Positions 27,663 through 37,170 of a DNA stretch of 64,000 bases are shown here, one piece after another. The stretch is from NCBI RefSeq assembly GCF_005222705.1, contig NZ_STGF01000027.1, positions 1-64,000 of the forward strand, written 5' to 3'. A program made the position numbers and the translations under genes. Below the pieces are notes generated by a model. The model was not told the DNA's origin. It saw nothing but the letters and a program-made list of their open reading frames with translations, and ran no database searches. This DNA is from Paenibacillus sp. SY21-1. GTDB lineage: Bacteria; Bacillota; Bacilli; Paenibacillales; Paenibacillaceae. Numbering within the stretch: position 1 is the first letter of the stretch; each line of letters begins with the position of its first letter.

Positions 27663-27718
27663 CTTGGCCAACTTCTGTTCCTTCTCGTGATACAATACAT
27701 TTCGGGAGGCGACAACGT

Positions 27719-29509
27719 ATGAAGCTTAACATTCAGACTCGGTTATTTCTTGGCTTTACGTTCCTCAGCACCATTCTTGTCGCATCTAGCGGCTATCTTT
27801 ATTATGGACAGTCTTCCGAGGATCTGCTCAAACGAGCACAGGAAACCAACCGCCAGCAATTATATCGATACCAAGAGGCGCTTACTAACATGTGGGAAGA
27901 CATGGACCGGATATCGGCTCAAGTCATCTACAGCTCCGACATCAAAACCTATTTGACGGAGCACGCCATCACAGGAGACAATTCCTTTCAGGGCTTGGAA
28001 ATGCGCAAACGCTATGAGGATTTGCTGCGCTCCTTTAACGGCCCTTGGTTTATTGCCACCCAAATTAACTTAATTACCACATCCGGATTTTTTCTGACTT
28101 ATGGTCAAGATATGAGTACAGTGCTTGATATCGGTTCTCGCATCGAACAAGCCGATTGGATCGACGAAGCGATTCGCCTAGGCAACGACAAATTGCTTGT
28201 CCCGCCACACATTAGCGAATGGCAGCAACGTCAACTATTATATTTCTCTCTTGTAAGGAGCTTTAACTTCCCACCCGTTCATTCACCCGCGGTCGTTGAA
28301 GTGCAACAGCCCTATTCGCTCCTTGAAGAAACGATGGAATTGGGACGAGCCACTACGTCCCGATCAAACGTATACGTCATCAACGACTCGGGTCAACTTT
28401 TTTATCCACATGTGATGGACAAAGTTGAGCAGCCCAACATTCCTCGTTGGGAAGGGGATGTTACCGAAATGATGGATGGCGATGGAGGCGGCAAGGATAT
28501 CTGGAGCCAGCTTCGCTCCGACTATAGCGGACTCACGGTCTTGATCCAACAGCCCAAATCCGAAGTTATGCGGCCGATTAACGACTTGCGTAAAATCACA
28601 TGGGGGCTAGCCATCGCAGGCGAATTAATATCACTTGTCATCGCTTATGTGCTGTCGGCCAGCTTGACCTCGCCCATTCGCTATTTGCAGAAGCGCCTTG
28701 AGAAACTGAATTTGGAGAATGTAAACACGCTTTCCATTAAGAAATTGGAGAATACAAAAGAAATTGGTGCGTTATACATCACTTTTGAGCAAATGCGCAC
28801 CAGGCTTAATCATTCGTTAAACGATGTCTTGCAAGCTCAAAAGCGGGAAAATCTCGCTCATCTGCATGCCATGTATGCCCAAATGAATCCTCACTTTTTG
28901 TTTAATACTTTAACGTCCATGTCCTCGCATGCGGAAGAATCGGGGTTTCATGAATACGCCCGAATCTCGCAGAAGTTAAGCGGAATGCTGCGATACGCAA
29001 CTACATCCGTTACGAATACAGTAACGCTTAAGCAAGAAATGGGTTACGTTACGCAATACATGGAACTGATGCAGTTCCGATACGAAACACAATTTTCTTT
29101 TCAGTTCCGCCTGGATCCTGCTCTTGAAGATGAAATGGTGCCGAAGTTCCTTCTACAGCCATTGGTGGAAAATTCCTTTACTCATGGCTTTCAATCCGTC
29201 AGACCGCCATGGATTGTTGAAGTGGAGGGCAGTCTTTCAGAGGGTGACGATTCATGGTCGATCCTCATACGCGATAACGGATCGGGGTTCTCAGAACAAT
29301 CGTTTCAAGTCACAATGGATTTAATCGATGAATTGAATAGAGGTCAGATTAGAGAGCTGGAAGCTCTGTCCGGACATGGATTCGGCAAGCTGGGCATCGT
29401 CAATACGTTGACGAGATGTCGCCTGTTCTGGAATGATCAGGTTCGGTTCTCCTTGATTCAGCTTGCCAGAGGCATGGCATTTACCATTAAGGTTAGAAGG
29501 GGCGAATAA
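27719..29509 (+). CDS. YesM-type membrane sensor histidine kinase (rhamnoside locus)
   Basis: A 596-residue kinase with membrane segments at about 8-30 and 300-320 enclosing an extracellular sensor, a HAMP domain, the phospho-acceptor motif NPHFLFNTLTS (about residue 405) and a HATPase domain (LVENSFTHGF, IRDNGSGF, HGFGKLGIVN). It probably senses sugar outside the cell. The frame is open from 27626, but ATG at 27719 has GGGAGGCG seven bases ahead. It is divergent from the importer operon and followed by its regulator after one base. Confidence 0.94.
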   Translation: MKLNIQTRLFLGFTFLSTILVASSGYLYYGQSSEDLLKRAQETNRQQLYRYQEALTNMWEDMDRISAQVIYSSDIKTYLTEHAITGDNSFQGLEMRKRYEDLLRSFNGPWFIATQINLITTSGFFLTYGQDMSTVLDIGSRIEQADWIDEAIRLGNDKLLVPPHISEWQQRQLLYFSLVRSFNFPPVHSPAVVEVQQPYSLLEETMELGRATTSRSNVYVINDSGQLFYPHVMDKVEQPNIPRWEGDVTEMMDGDGGGKDIWSQLRSDYSGLTVLIQQPKSEVMRPINDLRKITWGLAIAGELISLVIAYVLSASLTSPIRYLQKRLEKLNLENVNTLSIKKLENTKEIGALYITFEQMRTRLNHSLNDVLQAQKRENLAHLHAMYAQMNPHFLFNTLTSMSSHAEESGFHEYARISQKLSGMLRYATTSVTNTVTLKQEMGYVTQYMELMQFRYETQFSFQFRLDPALEDEMVPKFLLQPLVENSFTHGFQSVRPPWIVEVEGSLSEGDDSWSILIRDNGSGFSEQSFQVTMDLIDELNRGQIRELEALSGHGFGKLGIVNTLTRCRLFWNDQVRFSLIQLARGMAFTIKVRRGE

Positions 29510-29510
29510 C

Positions 29511-31028
29511 ATGTTTCGCATCGTCATTGTGGAAGACGAGCCGCGCATTCTACGCAATTTGAAAGAGAAAATCAACGTTTTGAGTCCGGACTTTAAAGTG
29601 GTGGGCGCGTACGATAATGGGGAGGACGCCCTCTTCGAAATGCACTGGACGTTGCCGCATGCCTTAATCACCGACATTCGCATGCCCATAATGGATGGTA
29701 TCCGGCTAATTACAGAGGCTCGCATACGATTCCCCGATTTGCAGTGTGCCATATTAAGCGGGCATGACGATTTTTCTTATCTGCGTGAAGCGATCAAGCT
29801 GGGCATAACCGATTATTTGCTGAAGCCAGCGGACGACAGCGAGATCAGCCGCTTATTGGCTCAAATGAAAAGCAAGGTGCTGCATAACAAATCTTTGCTT
29901 GAAGATGAAGTCCTGCTGCAAATTTCAGGAATGGCGGATGGAGCAGGCGAGATGATCACGGAGTGGAACGAGCTTGCCAATGAGCTGTTTTATTTCGGGC
30001 ATTACGTGCTTGTCTACCTATGGTCGCCGAATACGGTCATCGCATCAACTTGGCGATCCATAGTTGAGGAGCTTCTTACAGAAGGAGAAACGATACATGC
30101 CGTTCCCGCAGCATCCGGCAATGAATTCACGTTGCTGCTTGGCGTCCATTCATGGTCTCAAATCCGTCAAAACGACTGGATAATGAGCGTGAACGATAGG
30201 TTAAAATCGATGAAAGAAAAGGTTACGGCAATTATTGCTCCTTCGTTTAAAGGTTTGCAGCCGATCCCGGCATTACTCTCACAAACCAAAAAATTTGCGC
30301 TAGCGGAAAGCAGTTTTAATAGCAGGTGTATCCTGCTTCAGGACAACTCCAGTCTTTCAACCTCAAGCACGCCTGAGCAATTGTCAGCAATCGGTTTAAG
30401 ACTTACCCAGTTCGTCACGAAACAGCAGAAAACATTATTTCTGAAGGAATTAGAACATCTGATTTCTTTGCCGCAGGCTGCCGCCTTCAAAAGGCGGGAC
30501 TGGGAAACCATGCTTATGTTTCTCTCACATACGATACACAATCAGCTGTTAAAGGAAACGGCTCCCCCAGGCTATGAGGCCAGACGAGCTATGGAAATGG
30601 AGTTGGCGGAGGAAGTTTGGAGAAGCAAGCAGCTTGAGGAGCTGAAAGCCTCGTTGCAAGAAATATGGGGCGCATATTTCTTTCGAACGGAACAAGCGCA
30701 TACAACTTATAAGAATTGGGCACAGGAAGCCAAAGAGCTTATTACAAGCCGGTTCCATGACAATATTTCGTTGACCAGCATTGCTGACCATCTGTCCCTT
30801 AACCCTACTTATTTGAACCGCGTGTTTAAACGAACCTTTCAAATTTCCATTCCGGATTATTTAAACAAAGTCCGGATGGAGGAGGCTTGCCAATTTATCC
30901 GGCAGCACCCTTTTGTATTAATTAAAGAAATCGCGGAGCATGTTGGCTTTCAGGACCCGTATTACTTTAGTAAAGTATTTAAGCAGTTTACAGGCTTCAG
31001 TCCCACCGAGTTCAAAAATATGAGCTGA
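29511..31028 (+). CDS. YesN-type response regulator, REC plus AraC domain (rhamnoside locus)
   Basis: A 505-residue regulator. Receiver: VEDEPRI, phospho-Asp in ALITDIRMPIMDGIRLI, Lys in YLLKPADD. The middle part is unassigned, and the AraC domain (ISLTSIADHLSLNPTYLNRVFK, cited core IADHLSLNPTYL; then IAEHVGFQDPYYFSKVF) is C-terminal. The open frame starts at 29463 inside the kinase, but ATG at 29511 has AGGGG six bases ahead. A good candidate to bind element A and so control both the importer operon and the GH3/cohesin operon. Confidence 0.94.
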   Translation: MFRIVIVEDEPRILRNLKEKINVLSPDFKVVGAYDNGEDALFEMHWTLPHALITDIRMPIMDGIRLITEARIRFPDLQCAILSGHDDFSYLREAIKLGITDYLLKPADDSEISRLLAQMKSKVLHNKSLLEDEVLLQISGMADGAGEMITEWNELANELFYFGHYVLVYLWSPNTVIASTWRSIVEELLTEGETIHAVPAASGNEFTLLLGVHSWSQIRQNDWIMSVNDRLKSMKEKVTAIIAPSFKGLQPIPALLSQTKKFALAESSFNSRCILLQDNSSLSTSSTPEQLSAIGLRLTQFVTKQQKTLFLKELEHLISLPQAAAFKRRDWETMLMFLSHTIHNQLLKETAPPGYEARRAMEMELAEEVWRSKQLEELKASLQEIWGAYFFRTEQAHTTYKNWAQEAKELITSRFHDNISLTSIADHLSLNPTYLNRVFKRTFQISIPDYLNKVRMEEACQFIRQHPFVLIKEIAEHVGFQDPYYFSKVFKQFTGFSPTEFKNMS

Positions 31029-31059
31029 TGAAACCAAGCCCGCAATAGAAAGGCTAAAT

Positions 31060-31081
31060 GGGGCACCATATACGGTGCCCC
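31060..31081. terminator. Bidirectional terminator between YesN and dockerin genes
   Basis: GGGGCACC (31060-31067) pairs with GGTGCCCC (31074-31081) around a six-base loop, followed by CATTCTCTTC on the plus strand and ATTTAG on the minus. It lies between two convergent genes. Confidence 0.65.
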
Positions 31082-31110
31082 TCATTCTCTTCGATAAAGA
31101 GTGCTTCATT

Positions 31111-31518
31111 TTAATCAGAACTTTCAACAATAAAAGTGGCCACAAGCATTAAATCTTCAATATCCACTTTGTTATCTTGGTTCACATCCGCTTTCTGATG
31201 GCCTTCCCAATCCGTATCGATAAGCTGATCCTTCCCAAGGGATAATGCAACCAGAGCCAGGTCGGCCACTGACACCTTCCCGTCTTCATTTAAATCTCCT
31301 GCTAATGTTTCCTTTTGAAGCTCATCTTCCTGCCCTTCTTCCATTACGATTGGGAGCGATTCATTGTCTGCTGGAGGCAGTAATTCCCCATCCTCCCATG
31401 AACCTACTTCTTCTCCTAACGAATCGGCACTTATGCTAGTATGATGTGAACATAACGCCAATGTTATCATTAACGTTAGCGTCAATACCATTTTCATCCT
31501 AACCTTGTTTTTCTTCAT
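31111..31518 (-). CDS. Small secreted dockerin-only protein
   Basis: A 135-residue protein: signal peptide (about residues 1-31), an acidic linker of about 40 residues, and a dockerin type I pair. The first calcium loop is DLNEDGKVSVAD, the second DVNQDNKVDIED, both with the D/N/D/S-D/D ligands in place. No catalytic or binding domain is attached. Dockerins bind cohesins, so this protein could cap or compete for cohesins of the neighbouring proteins. GAGAGGAAC lies seven bases before the ATG. Gap to the cohesin-SLH gene is only 23 bases, so it belongs to that operon. Confidence 0.85.
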   Translation of the reverse strand: MKKNKVRMKMVLTLTLMITLALCSHHTSISADSLGEEVGSWEDGELLPPADNESLPIVMEEGQEDELQKETLAGDLNEDGKVSVADLALVALSLGKDQLIDTDWEGHQKADVNQDNKVDIEDLMLVATFIVESSD

Positions 31519-31541
31519 TTCGTATGTTCCTCTCTGGATCT

Positions 31542-32579
31542 TTACTCTTGTGCTTTCAATTCAAAAACACGCAACATTACGCTTACAGCTTCAGCGCGGG
31601 TAGTATGGGCCAGGGGAACGAATAAATGGTTGCCTCGACCTTTTATTAGGCCTATCTCGGATGCTCGTGAAATGTACGGCCGTGCCCATGCAGGAATTTG
31701 ATCGACATCCGAAAAACGAAGCTCATCCGGGTTTTCGATATGTAGCCCAAGGGCACGTGCCGCTATTACCGTCATCTCTGTGCGATTAATCATTTGATTC
31801 GGTTTGAAGGTGCCGTCCTGATAACCCGATATCCATCCCATTTGTACCGCAAGTTCTACGTTAGGCATTGCCCATGCGCCTATTTCACTTGAGTCTTTAA
31901 ATGGACTAGACGACTCTACTGTCTTTTTCGGTAATTCCAATGCTCGAGACAGCATCGTAACAAATTCTGCTCGGGTAATGTTGCTCTGGGGTCTAAACGT
32001 ACCATCGGGGTATCCGCTTACCATCCCCGTTCCTGCAGCTCTCATAATACTTGCATACGCCCAATTATTTTCATTTACATCTGTAAATGATGCTTTTAAA
32101 AGTGAATGAATATCCACGGTTTGAGATAAGGAATATGCTTGCGCTGCTTTTAAACTATTGACTGTTTTTACCGATAAAAGCCTCACATCGGATCGGCCTT
32201 TTTCAATCGACTTAAACGTAAACTGAACCATATCAGAAGAGCCGCTCAAACCTTTAGTTGAGGCTCCTATTTTCGTAAATGCAAAAGTAATCATACCGTC
32301 TTTCACAATAGGGGGAACACTAAAGCCATCGCCAATTGCATTCGTTGCTTTAATCAATTGAAGTTTCATCGGCGAATAGTTCAGTTTCACTTCGTATCCA
32401 TATAGATCCTCAAGCTTCTCACCGTGTACGGTAACGGTAAACTCCTCTCCAACTTTTGGCGCCTTGTTGCTAGCAACTATGGCATAGCTTTCTTCACTAG
32501 AGGCCCATGCAACGTTGCCATGAACGCTTACTAATAGGAGCATCATTGCAATAATTGCAGGTACGATACGGTGTCTCAT
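31542..32579 (-). CDS. Surface anchor: cohesin domain plus three SLH domains (1)
   Basis: A 345-residue exported protein. A signal peptide (about 1-27) precedes one cohesin-like domain (about 30-165; FTVTVHGEKLEDLYGYEVKL, MITFAFTKIG) and three SLH domains with ITRAE, INRTE and TTRAE motifs (about 170-340). SLH domains bind pyruvylated secondary wall polymer, so the cohesin is displayed on the cell surface to hold dockerin proteins. It is the second gene after the GH3 enzyme, separated by a hairpin, and precedes the dockerin-only gene. Dockerin specificity cannot be read from sequence. Confidence 0.88.
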   Translation of the reverse strand: MRHRIVPAIIAMMLLLVSVHGNVAWASSEESYAIVASNKAPKVGEEFTVTVHGEKLEDLYGYEVKLNYSPMKLQLIKATNAIGDGFSVPPIVKDGMITFAFTKIGASTKGLSGSSDMVQFTFKSIEKGRSDVRLLSVKTVNSLKAAQAYSLSQTVDIHSLLKASFTDVNENNWAYASIMRAAGTGMVSGYPDGTFRPQSNITRAEFVTMLSRALELPKKTVESSSPFKDSSEIGAWAMPNVELAVQMGWISGYQDGTFKPNQMINRTEMTVIAARALGLHIENPDELRFSDVDQIPAWARPYISRASEIGLIKGRGNHLFVPLAHTTRAEAVSVMLRVFELKAQE

Positions 32580-32584
32580 AGTTT

Positions 32585-32636
32585 ACCTTCCTCTCTGCGT
32601 ACAGGAGAGGAAGAACAGCCGACTGTCTTCCTCTCC
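32585..32636 (-). promoter_or_regulatory. Intercistronic hairpin whose arm can also pair with the next RBS
   Basis: On the minus strand GGAGAGGAAG-ACAG faces CTGT-T-CTTCCTCTCC: 14 pairs with one bulge and a 4-base loop, without a T run. The ribosome binding site of the cohesin-SLH gene 12 bases further (GAGAGGAAG) is a near copy of the first arm. The second arm can therefore pair either with the first arm, leaving the RBS free, or with the RBS, blocking it. This is the layout of a translational switch, or it may simply stabilise the upstream message. Confidence 0.55.
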
Positions 32637-32650
32637 CGCTTCAATCTTGA

Positions 32651-35600
32651 TTACCAGTTCAGAATTTGTTTGGCAAGCCATACCAAATCTTCGACATCTA
32701 TTTTTCCATCATGATTAAAATCGTATTTCTTCACAAGATTCCAGTTTCCACTCTGGTCTCCGCTAGTTGCTCCATAATGGTTTGCTACAACGGCTAGATC
32801 GCCTACGCTTAATTTGTCATCATTATTGGCATCTCCGGTTACCTCGACAATTTTAGCTGCGTTGAAGGTTTGCAAGGCTGTATTCAATGCCGTATAGGCT
32901 TGTTGGAGAGCCTCCTCTGTAGCATCAGGATTCATGAATACCGCTTGGGCAGCATGAATCGCAGACTCTAGTATTCTCTTGGAACCAACCAGATATTGAC
33001 CTACTCTGTTGCCTTCTACTGCTGCATCATGCGCGGCCAGTGCCGAAGCTATCAGCGCCTCCAGAACGCTGCGGTCAACGGTATCCAGTTGCAGATTAAA
33101 TGTGTATCCGTCGATCGTCGTTTCTATTCCATGTTCATCTGCAATCTGGGCATCCGTTATTTGAATAGCGGTTATGCCCGCTGCTGCGTTCAACTTCGAA
33201 CGAAGTTTCAGTTCAGCCCATTCTCGATTCGGATTATTGCGTGCATCTTGAAAGTGTACAGCAAGGAACCGCACTGTTCCATTTGCTTCGTCCACTTCTT
33301 TTGCGGCAATTAAAAACTGCTCGTCGTCGAAAGAAGTCAGATCTACAAAATCCAGCTTTTGTGCATCGTATGCAATCGTAATATCCTGAGCAATAATAGT
33401 TTGTTGCTCAATGCCGTTAAGTCCATAAGCCAGTTCTACGAGTCCACCGGCGTTCACCTTTTCAGGGCCCGATAGGGTGGCAGACTTCGCTATGTCAAAC
33501 TCTGTAACCTTGATCCTATCAATCCGCAAATCTGGAGCATCAAAAACAACATATACGGTTTGCGAGCCAACAGGAGCTTGTGTAACATCAACCTCTACTG
33601 CCGTATAGCCAAGTTCATTTACAATTAAATTGGTATTGGGCATTGTATACGATACCGGGTTTGTTACAGGGACTGGAATGGTAGCAAATGGCTCATTGCT
33701 TGGCGATCCTGCCCTTAACGTGATCGACCCTCCTGAACCATTGGATGCAACTTGCGCCACAAGCTTCTTTGCACCAGCAAAATCCGCTTTGGGAATTGCT
33801 ACCCAAGAGCCTTGCTGCTTCGATACGGTAACATAATACTCTCCAGCAATCTTCTCAGCCTTTAATCCTGCTACCGTTCTTTCTTTAGAAGCTTCTCGAT
33901 AGTAGATTTGGTTTGCTGCAAAGGAATGATCAAAGACATTAAAACCATTCATAGCTTTTACGGTAGCGACACTATCTCCGGAAACGCTTACAACTTGAGT
34001 GTGACGGATATCCGCTGAAGAATGACCCACCATAAAGGTGTACGAGCCGTCCTCCACAATGTAATCCCCTTTATTGACATCCCAAATGGCAAGATCTTTT
34101 GGATCAACCGTTAGCGTTACAACCCTGCCTTCGCCCGCAGTAAGCTCGACCTTTTCATAGGACACGAGCTTTCTCTTAGCTGAAGAGCTTCCGTAAGCGG
34201 AATCATTTTTCTTCGCATAAAGCTGAATCACTTCTGAGGTCGTTAAATCACCTTCGTTTGTGATCTCTACAGCAACAGTAAACTTGTTATTTTTATTTGC
34301 GGAAGGAGGAGCGACAAAATTTTTATACGTAAACTCAGCATACCCAAGCCCGTAACCAAACGGATAGGTTACATCAGCATCCGTATACATGTAAGTCAGC
34401 TTTGCTTCCTCTGGATCAGAATTGAACATATCCGTTACATAACGTGGATCTAGCTGTTCAAGTGATGTAATAGCCGTATTTCCTTCCGGGATGGAGTATT
34501 TGTCGATTGCAGGCAAAGCGTCCATGTCAGCATACCATGTGCTTGTCAATCTGCCGGTAGGCGCATAATCGCCAAACAGAACATCAACCAATCCCTGAGA
34601 ATCATATTGTCCAGCGTAAGGCTGATTGACAATCGCAGATACGTTCGGGTCCTTCTGAATTTCATCAGCAATAACAGGACTGTTGGATAAAATGACCACA
34701 ATCGTTTTTTTGCCTTGTGCTGCAAAGGCTGCAGACACATTTTTGACCAGTTTATAATCATTTGCACCCATGTACAAATCAGCGCGGTCACTACCCTCTC
34801 CGGCACTATTCCGAGGGTCTGCTCCAATAAATACCAGCGCATAGTCTTGTGTGTTGGCCATCGAGGCAATTTCAGCACCAGGCTGTACAACTGTCGTTTT
34901 TTCAAACTTTACAGCATTATTTCTTGCATTAAAGTTTGCAATGTTACCGATTGCAGCAGATGCGGTAGTAACGCGGTCATCGGAGCCTGTCGTCAAAAAC
35001 CGTCCATTGAATATGCCCGTTTGAGCTGCCAATCCATTTGCTACAATAGAAACGGTAGCATCGGCATTCGATTCAATCCTTAATTTCGGCGGGATCGTGC
35101 TCGTTCTAGCGTTTGCCGAGAGTGTCGCCCAATCCGGATTAGTTAAGTAAAGCGTTGAATTTTGCGTATTGCCTACACTTGCACTATTCGATGTTGGAGC
35201 TGTTATCCATAGATTGTTTACTTTTGCTTGTAAACTGGTTGCCTGTTGTCCCCAATCCGCTACTTCAAACAATTGAGCATTGCTGAATTGATTTCCGCTT
35301 GCCGTGTAGTTGGCGGATAATTGGCTGCCAGCGCCTGAACCTGCTGTTACGTATTTATCATTCAGAACGGATTTAAGCGCAATCACTTCATTGCCTGCAG
35401 CATACTTAACCTTGTCAGCACCGAGTGTTTTCAGAAGTGTATAAAGAGGAGATTTGCTTGCATTTTCTATATTGGGTGTGCTAAGCCCATTCTGGGCAAC
35501 TATGCGAGTATCTGCATACAGGCCGCCAACTGCTGCTTTCTCTGCTTTCGAAAGCGGCAATGCTCCATCCACGTTTTTCAGCAAAACGACCGTTTCTCTG

Positions 35601-36919
35601 GCTTCCTGCAAAGCAACTTCTTGATGTGCGGCTGTCATGTAGCTTGTAAGACTTGTCGATACATCCTTAGCTTGGTTGGCGAATGGATATTTGATCGGCA
35701 CTCCATTGGCATCAACTTCATTAAATACACCGATTCTGACAAGCTGATTAATGAGCGGTCTGCCTGCATCTTGAACATTTTTCAACGTTATGCCATAAAG
35801 CCCTTCTTTTACAGCAGTAGCCAGGGTTACAACATCCGTTTTGTCCGTTCCGCTCGCGCGTGTTGACTCCGAATGAGCCAGTACCATGAGCGCTAGCGTG
35901 TGTTTTCTATCCAGGGTATACTTTGTATCGTAGCCGTTGCTGGTGTTTGCGCTAAAAACGTGATTCTCGGCATTAAAATCGGGGGACGAATACATTCCAA
36001 AACGAGCCTTTTTATCGCCCAGAATTAAATACGGAGAGATAATATTCGGAATTCCGTTAGCTCGTCCGAACGAGGTCATAACTCCAGACAATGATCCCGA
36101 TTCAAAAGCTTTATAGGCTGAGGGCAGGTGGTATTCATAAATCGCACGCGCGCTTGCGTTGTAGCTGGCCGATTGCCGGAACCACTCAGCATTATATAAG
36201 GAATAGTGTCTTGTTCCGACAATTGCACGCTGCCAAAAACCATCGTCACTCTCATCCAGGTTTGTGCCAGCGAGTCCTGCTGACATGTTATCGACCATCG
36301 TTGCTGTAAGATACGGATCTTCACTGTATCCCTCTGCAAAACGTCCATTCAGTGGGTTAACCCTTACATCCGTTATTGAAGTGAAGGCAATGGGCTTGGA
36401 GGCATTTGAACCATTGTGTATATTAGCTGTGCCTTGCTTTACGTTAAGTTGGCTAATTTTCTCGCTGCCCATTACTTGCCCCACACGTGTGACAAGATCC
36501 TTATTCCAGGTTTGCCCAAGTGCCAATAGAGAGGCAAAGTCAGTTGAAACGCCATACGGATTATCTGCTGCTGCTATCCCGCCAGGAACCGTCTTTCCTT
36601 TATTCGGGTTGTCATCCATTACAAATGTATAGTTATCTCGGATACCTGTCGCATAAAGAGCTGCACCTTCTAGGCCGACATACTCGAAATATCGATCCAC
36701 AAATGCATCCAGGTTTTCCGGATTTCCATCAAACAACGGCATGCCATCATAAACCCCGCCTGATTGAATTTTAAAATTCGGCTCACCGGCAGCTTGGACA
36801 ACAGCAGGGGATGAATAAACAGTTGAAAACAATCCCACTGTCAACGTACAAGCTAGAACCGTCGGAGCAAATCTCTTAGCGATTTTGGCTTTAAGTTTCA
36901 TCTTCACCAACAATACCAA
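32651..36919 (-). CDS. Secreted multidomain GH3 glycoside hydrolase with CBM, cohesin, FIVAR and dockerin
   Basis: A 1422-residue exported protein. Signal peptide to about 44. GH3 N-domain about 110-390 (VNPLNGRFAEGYSEDPYL, GVMTSFGRANGIPN); the usual SDW around the nucleophile is replaced by SSPDF, with Asp314 the candidate. GH3 C-domain about 435-790 with Glu708 in GEGSDRADL as acid/base candidate; it is split by a beta-trefoil-like insert (about 510-640). Then Fn3-like (865-965), CBM6-like (1000-1142), cohesin-like (1145-1278), FIVAR helices (1282-1357) and a good dockerin (1361-1420) with loops DANNDDKLSVGD and DFNHDGKIDVED. Start uncertain: TTG 36919 or ATG 36901. Element A lies upstream. 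GH3 acts on beta-glucosides, beta-xylosides and others; the substrate is unknown. Confidence 0.87.
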   Translation of the reverse strand: MVLLVKMKLKAKIAKRFAPTVLACTLTVGLFSTVYSSPAVVQAAGEPNFKIQSGGVYDGMPLFDGNPENLDAFVDRYFEYVGLEGAALYATGIRDNYTFVMDDNPNKGKTVPGGIAAADNPYGVSTDFASLLALGQTWNKDLVTRVGQVMGSEKISQLNVKQGTANIHNGSNASKPIAFTSITDVRVNPLNGRFAEGYSEDPYLTATMVDNMSAGLAGTNLDESDDGFWQRAIVGTRHYSLYNAEWFRQSASYNASARAIYEYHLPSAYKAFESGSLSGVMTSFGRANGIPNIISPYLILGDKKARFGMYSSPDFNAENHVFSANTSNGYDTKYTLDRKHTLALMVLAHSESTRASGTDKTDVVTLATAVKEGLYGITLKNVQDAGRPLINQLVRIGVFNEVDANGVPIKYPFANQAKDVSTSLTSYMTAAHQEVALQEARETVVLLKNVDGALPLSKAEKAAVGGLYADTRIVAQNGLSTPNIENASKSPLYTLLKTLGADKVKYAAGNEVIALKSVLNDKYVTAGSGAGSQLSANYTASGNQFSNAQLFEVADWGQQATSLQAKVNNLWITAPTSNSASVGNTQNSTLYLTNPDWATLSANARTSTIPPKLRIESNADATVSIVANGLAAQTGIFNGRFLTTGSDDRVTTASAAIGNIANFNARNNAVKFEKTTVVQPGAEIASMANTQDYALVFIGADPRNSAGEGSDRADLYMGANDYKLVKNVSAAFAAQGKKTIVVILSNSPVIADEIQKDPNVSAIVNQPYAGQYDSQGLVDVLFGDYAPTGRLTSTWYADMDALPAIDKYSIPEGNTAITSLEQLDPRYVTDMFNSDPEEAKLTYMYTDADVTYPFGYGLGYAEFTYKNFVAPPSANKNNKFTVAVEITNEGDLTTSEVIQLYAKKNDSAYGSSSAKRKLVSYEKVELTAGEGRVVTLTVDPKDLAIWDVNKGDYIVEDGSYTFMVGHSSADIRHTQVVSVSGDSVATVKAMNGFNVFDHSFAANQIYYREASKERTVAGLKAEKIAGEYYVTVSKQQGSWVAIPKADFAGAKKLVAQVASNGSGGSITLRAGSPSNEPFATIPVPVTNPVSYTMPNTNLIVNELGYTAVEVDVTQAPVGSQTVYVVFDAPDLRIDRIKVTEFDIAKSATLSGPEKVNAGGLVELAYGLNGIEQQTIIAQDITIAYDAQKLDFVDLTSFDDEQFLIAAKEVDEANGTVRFLAVHFQDARNNPNREWAELKLRSKLNAAAGITAIQITDAQIADEHGIETTIDGYTFNLQLDTVDRSVLEALIASALAAHDAAVEGNRVGQYLVGSKRILESAIHAAQAVFMNPDATEEALQQAYTALNTALQTFNAAKIVEVTGDANNDDKLSVGDLAVVANHYGATSGDQSGNWNLVKKYDFNHDGKIDVEDLVWLAKQILNW

Positions 36920-37062
36920 CCCTTCCCTTTAAGGTAATTTTTCCAATCGACAACCAAATGACAGCACTTACAAAGACGCTTAGCCTGAAATGTTTTTTAT
37001 CACACCCTTATGAGATCTCTTAATCGCTTCTCTATTCTAGAATTATTAATTTAAAACGGAAA

Positions 37063-37098
37063 TGGAAATAACGAACCCCAGACCTGTAATTATTGAAC
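37063..37098 (-). promoter_or_regulatory. Conserved element A, copy 2 (upstream of GH3 gene)
   Basis: TGGAAAT, CGAAC (37072), CCTGTAAT and TGAAC (37094) repeat the pattern at 27627-27662 with the same spacing, about 140 bases before the GH3 start on its promoter side. The 410-base gap 36920-37329 otherwise holds this element, one free hairpin and the terminator of the next gene. Confidence 0.6.
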
Positions 37099-37170
37099 TT
37101 TTCAAATTTGTTTGATGCTACAGGCTGTTACTATCGCTTCGTTAATTCAGGGGGTGTCCTCTCACGACAA

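Noticed and set aside
27664..27696. Promoter of the second YesM gene with TTGGCC and TACAAT
   Set aside because: The spacing of 21 bases is too long for a normal promoter; I could not settle on a -35 box.
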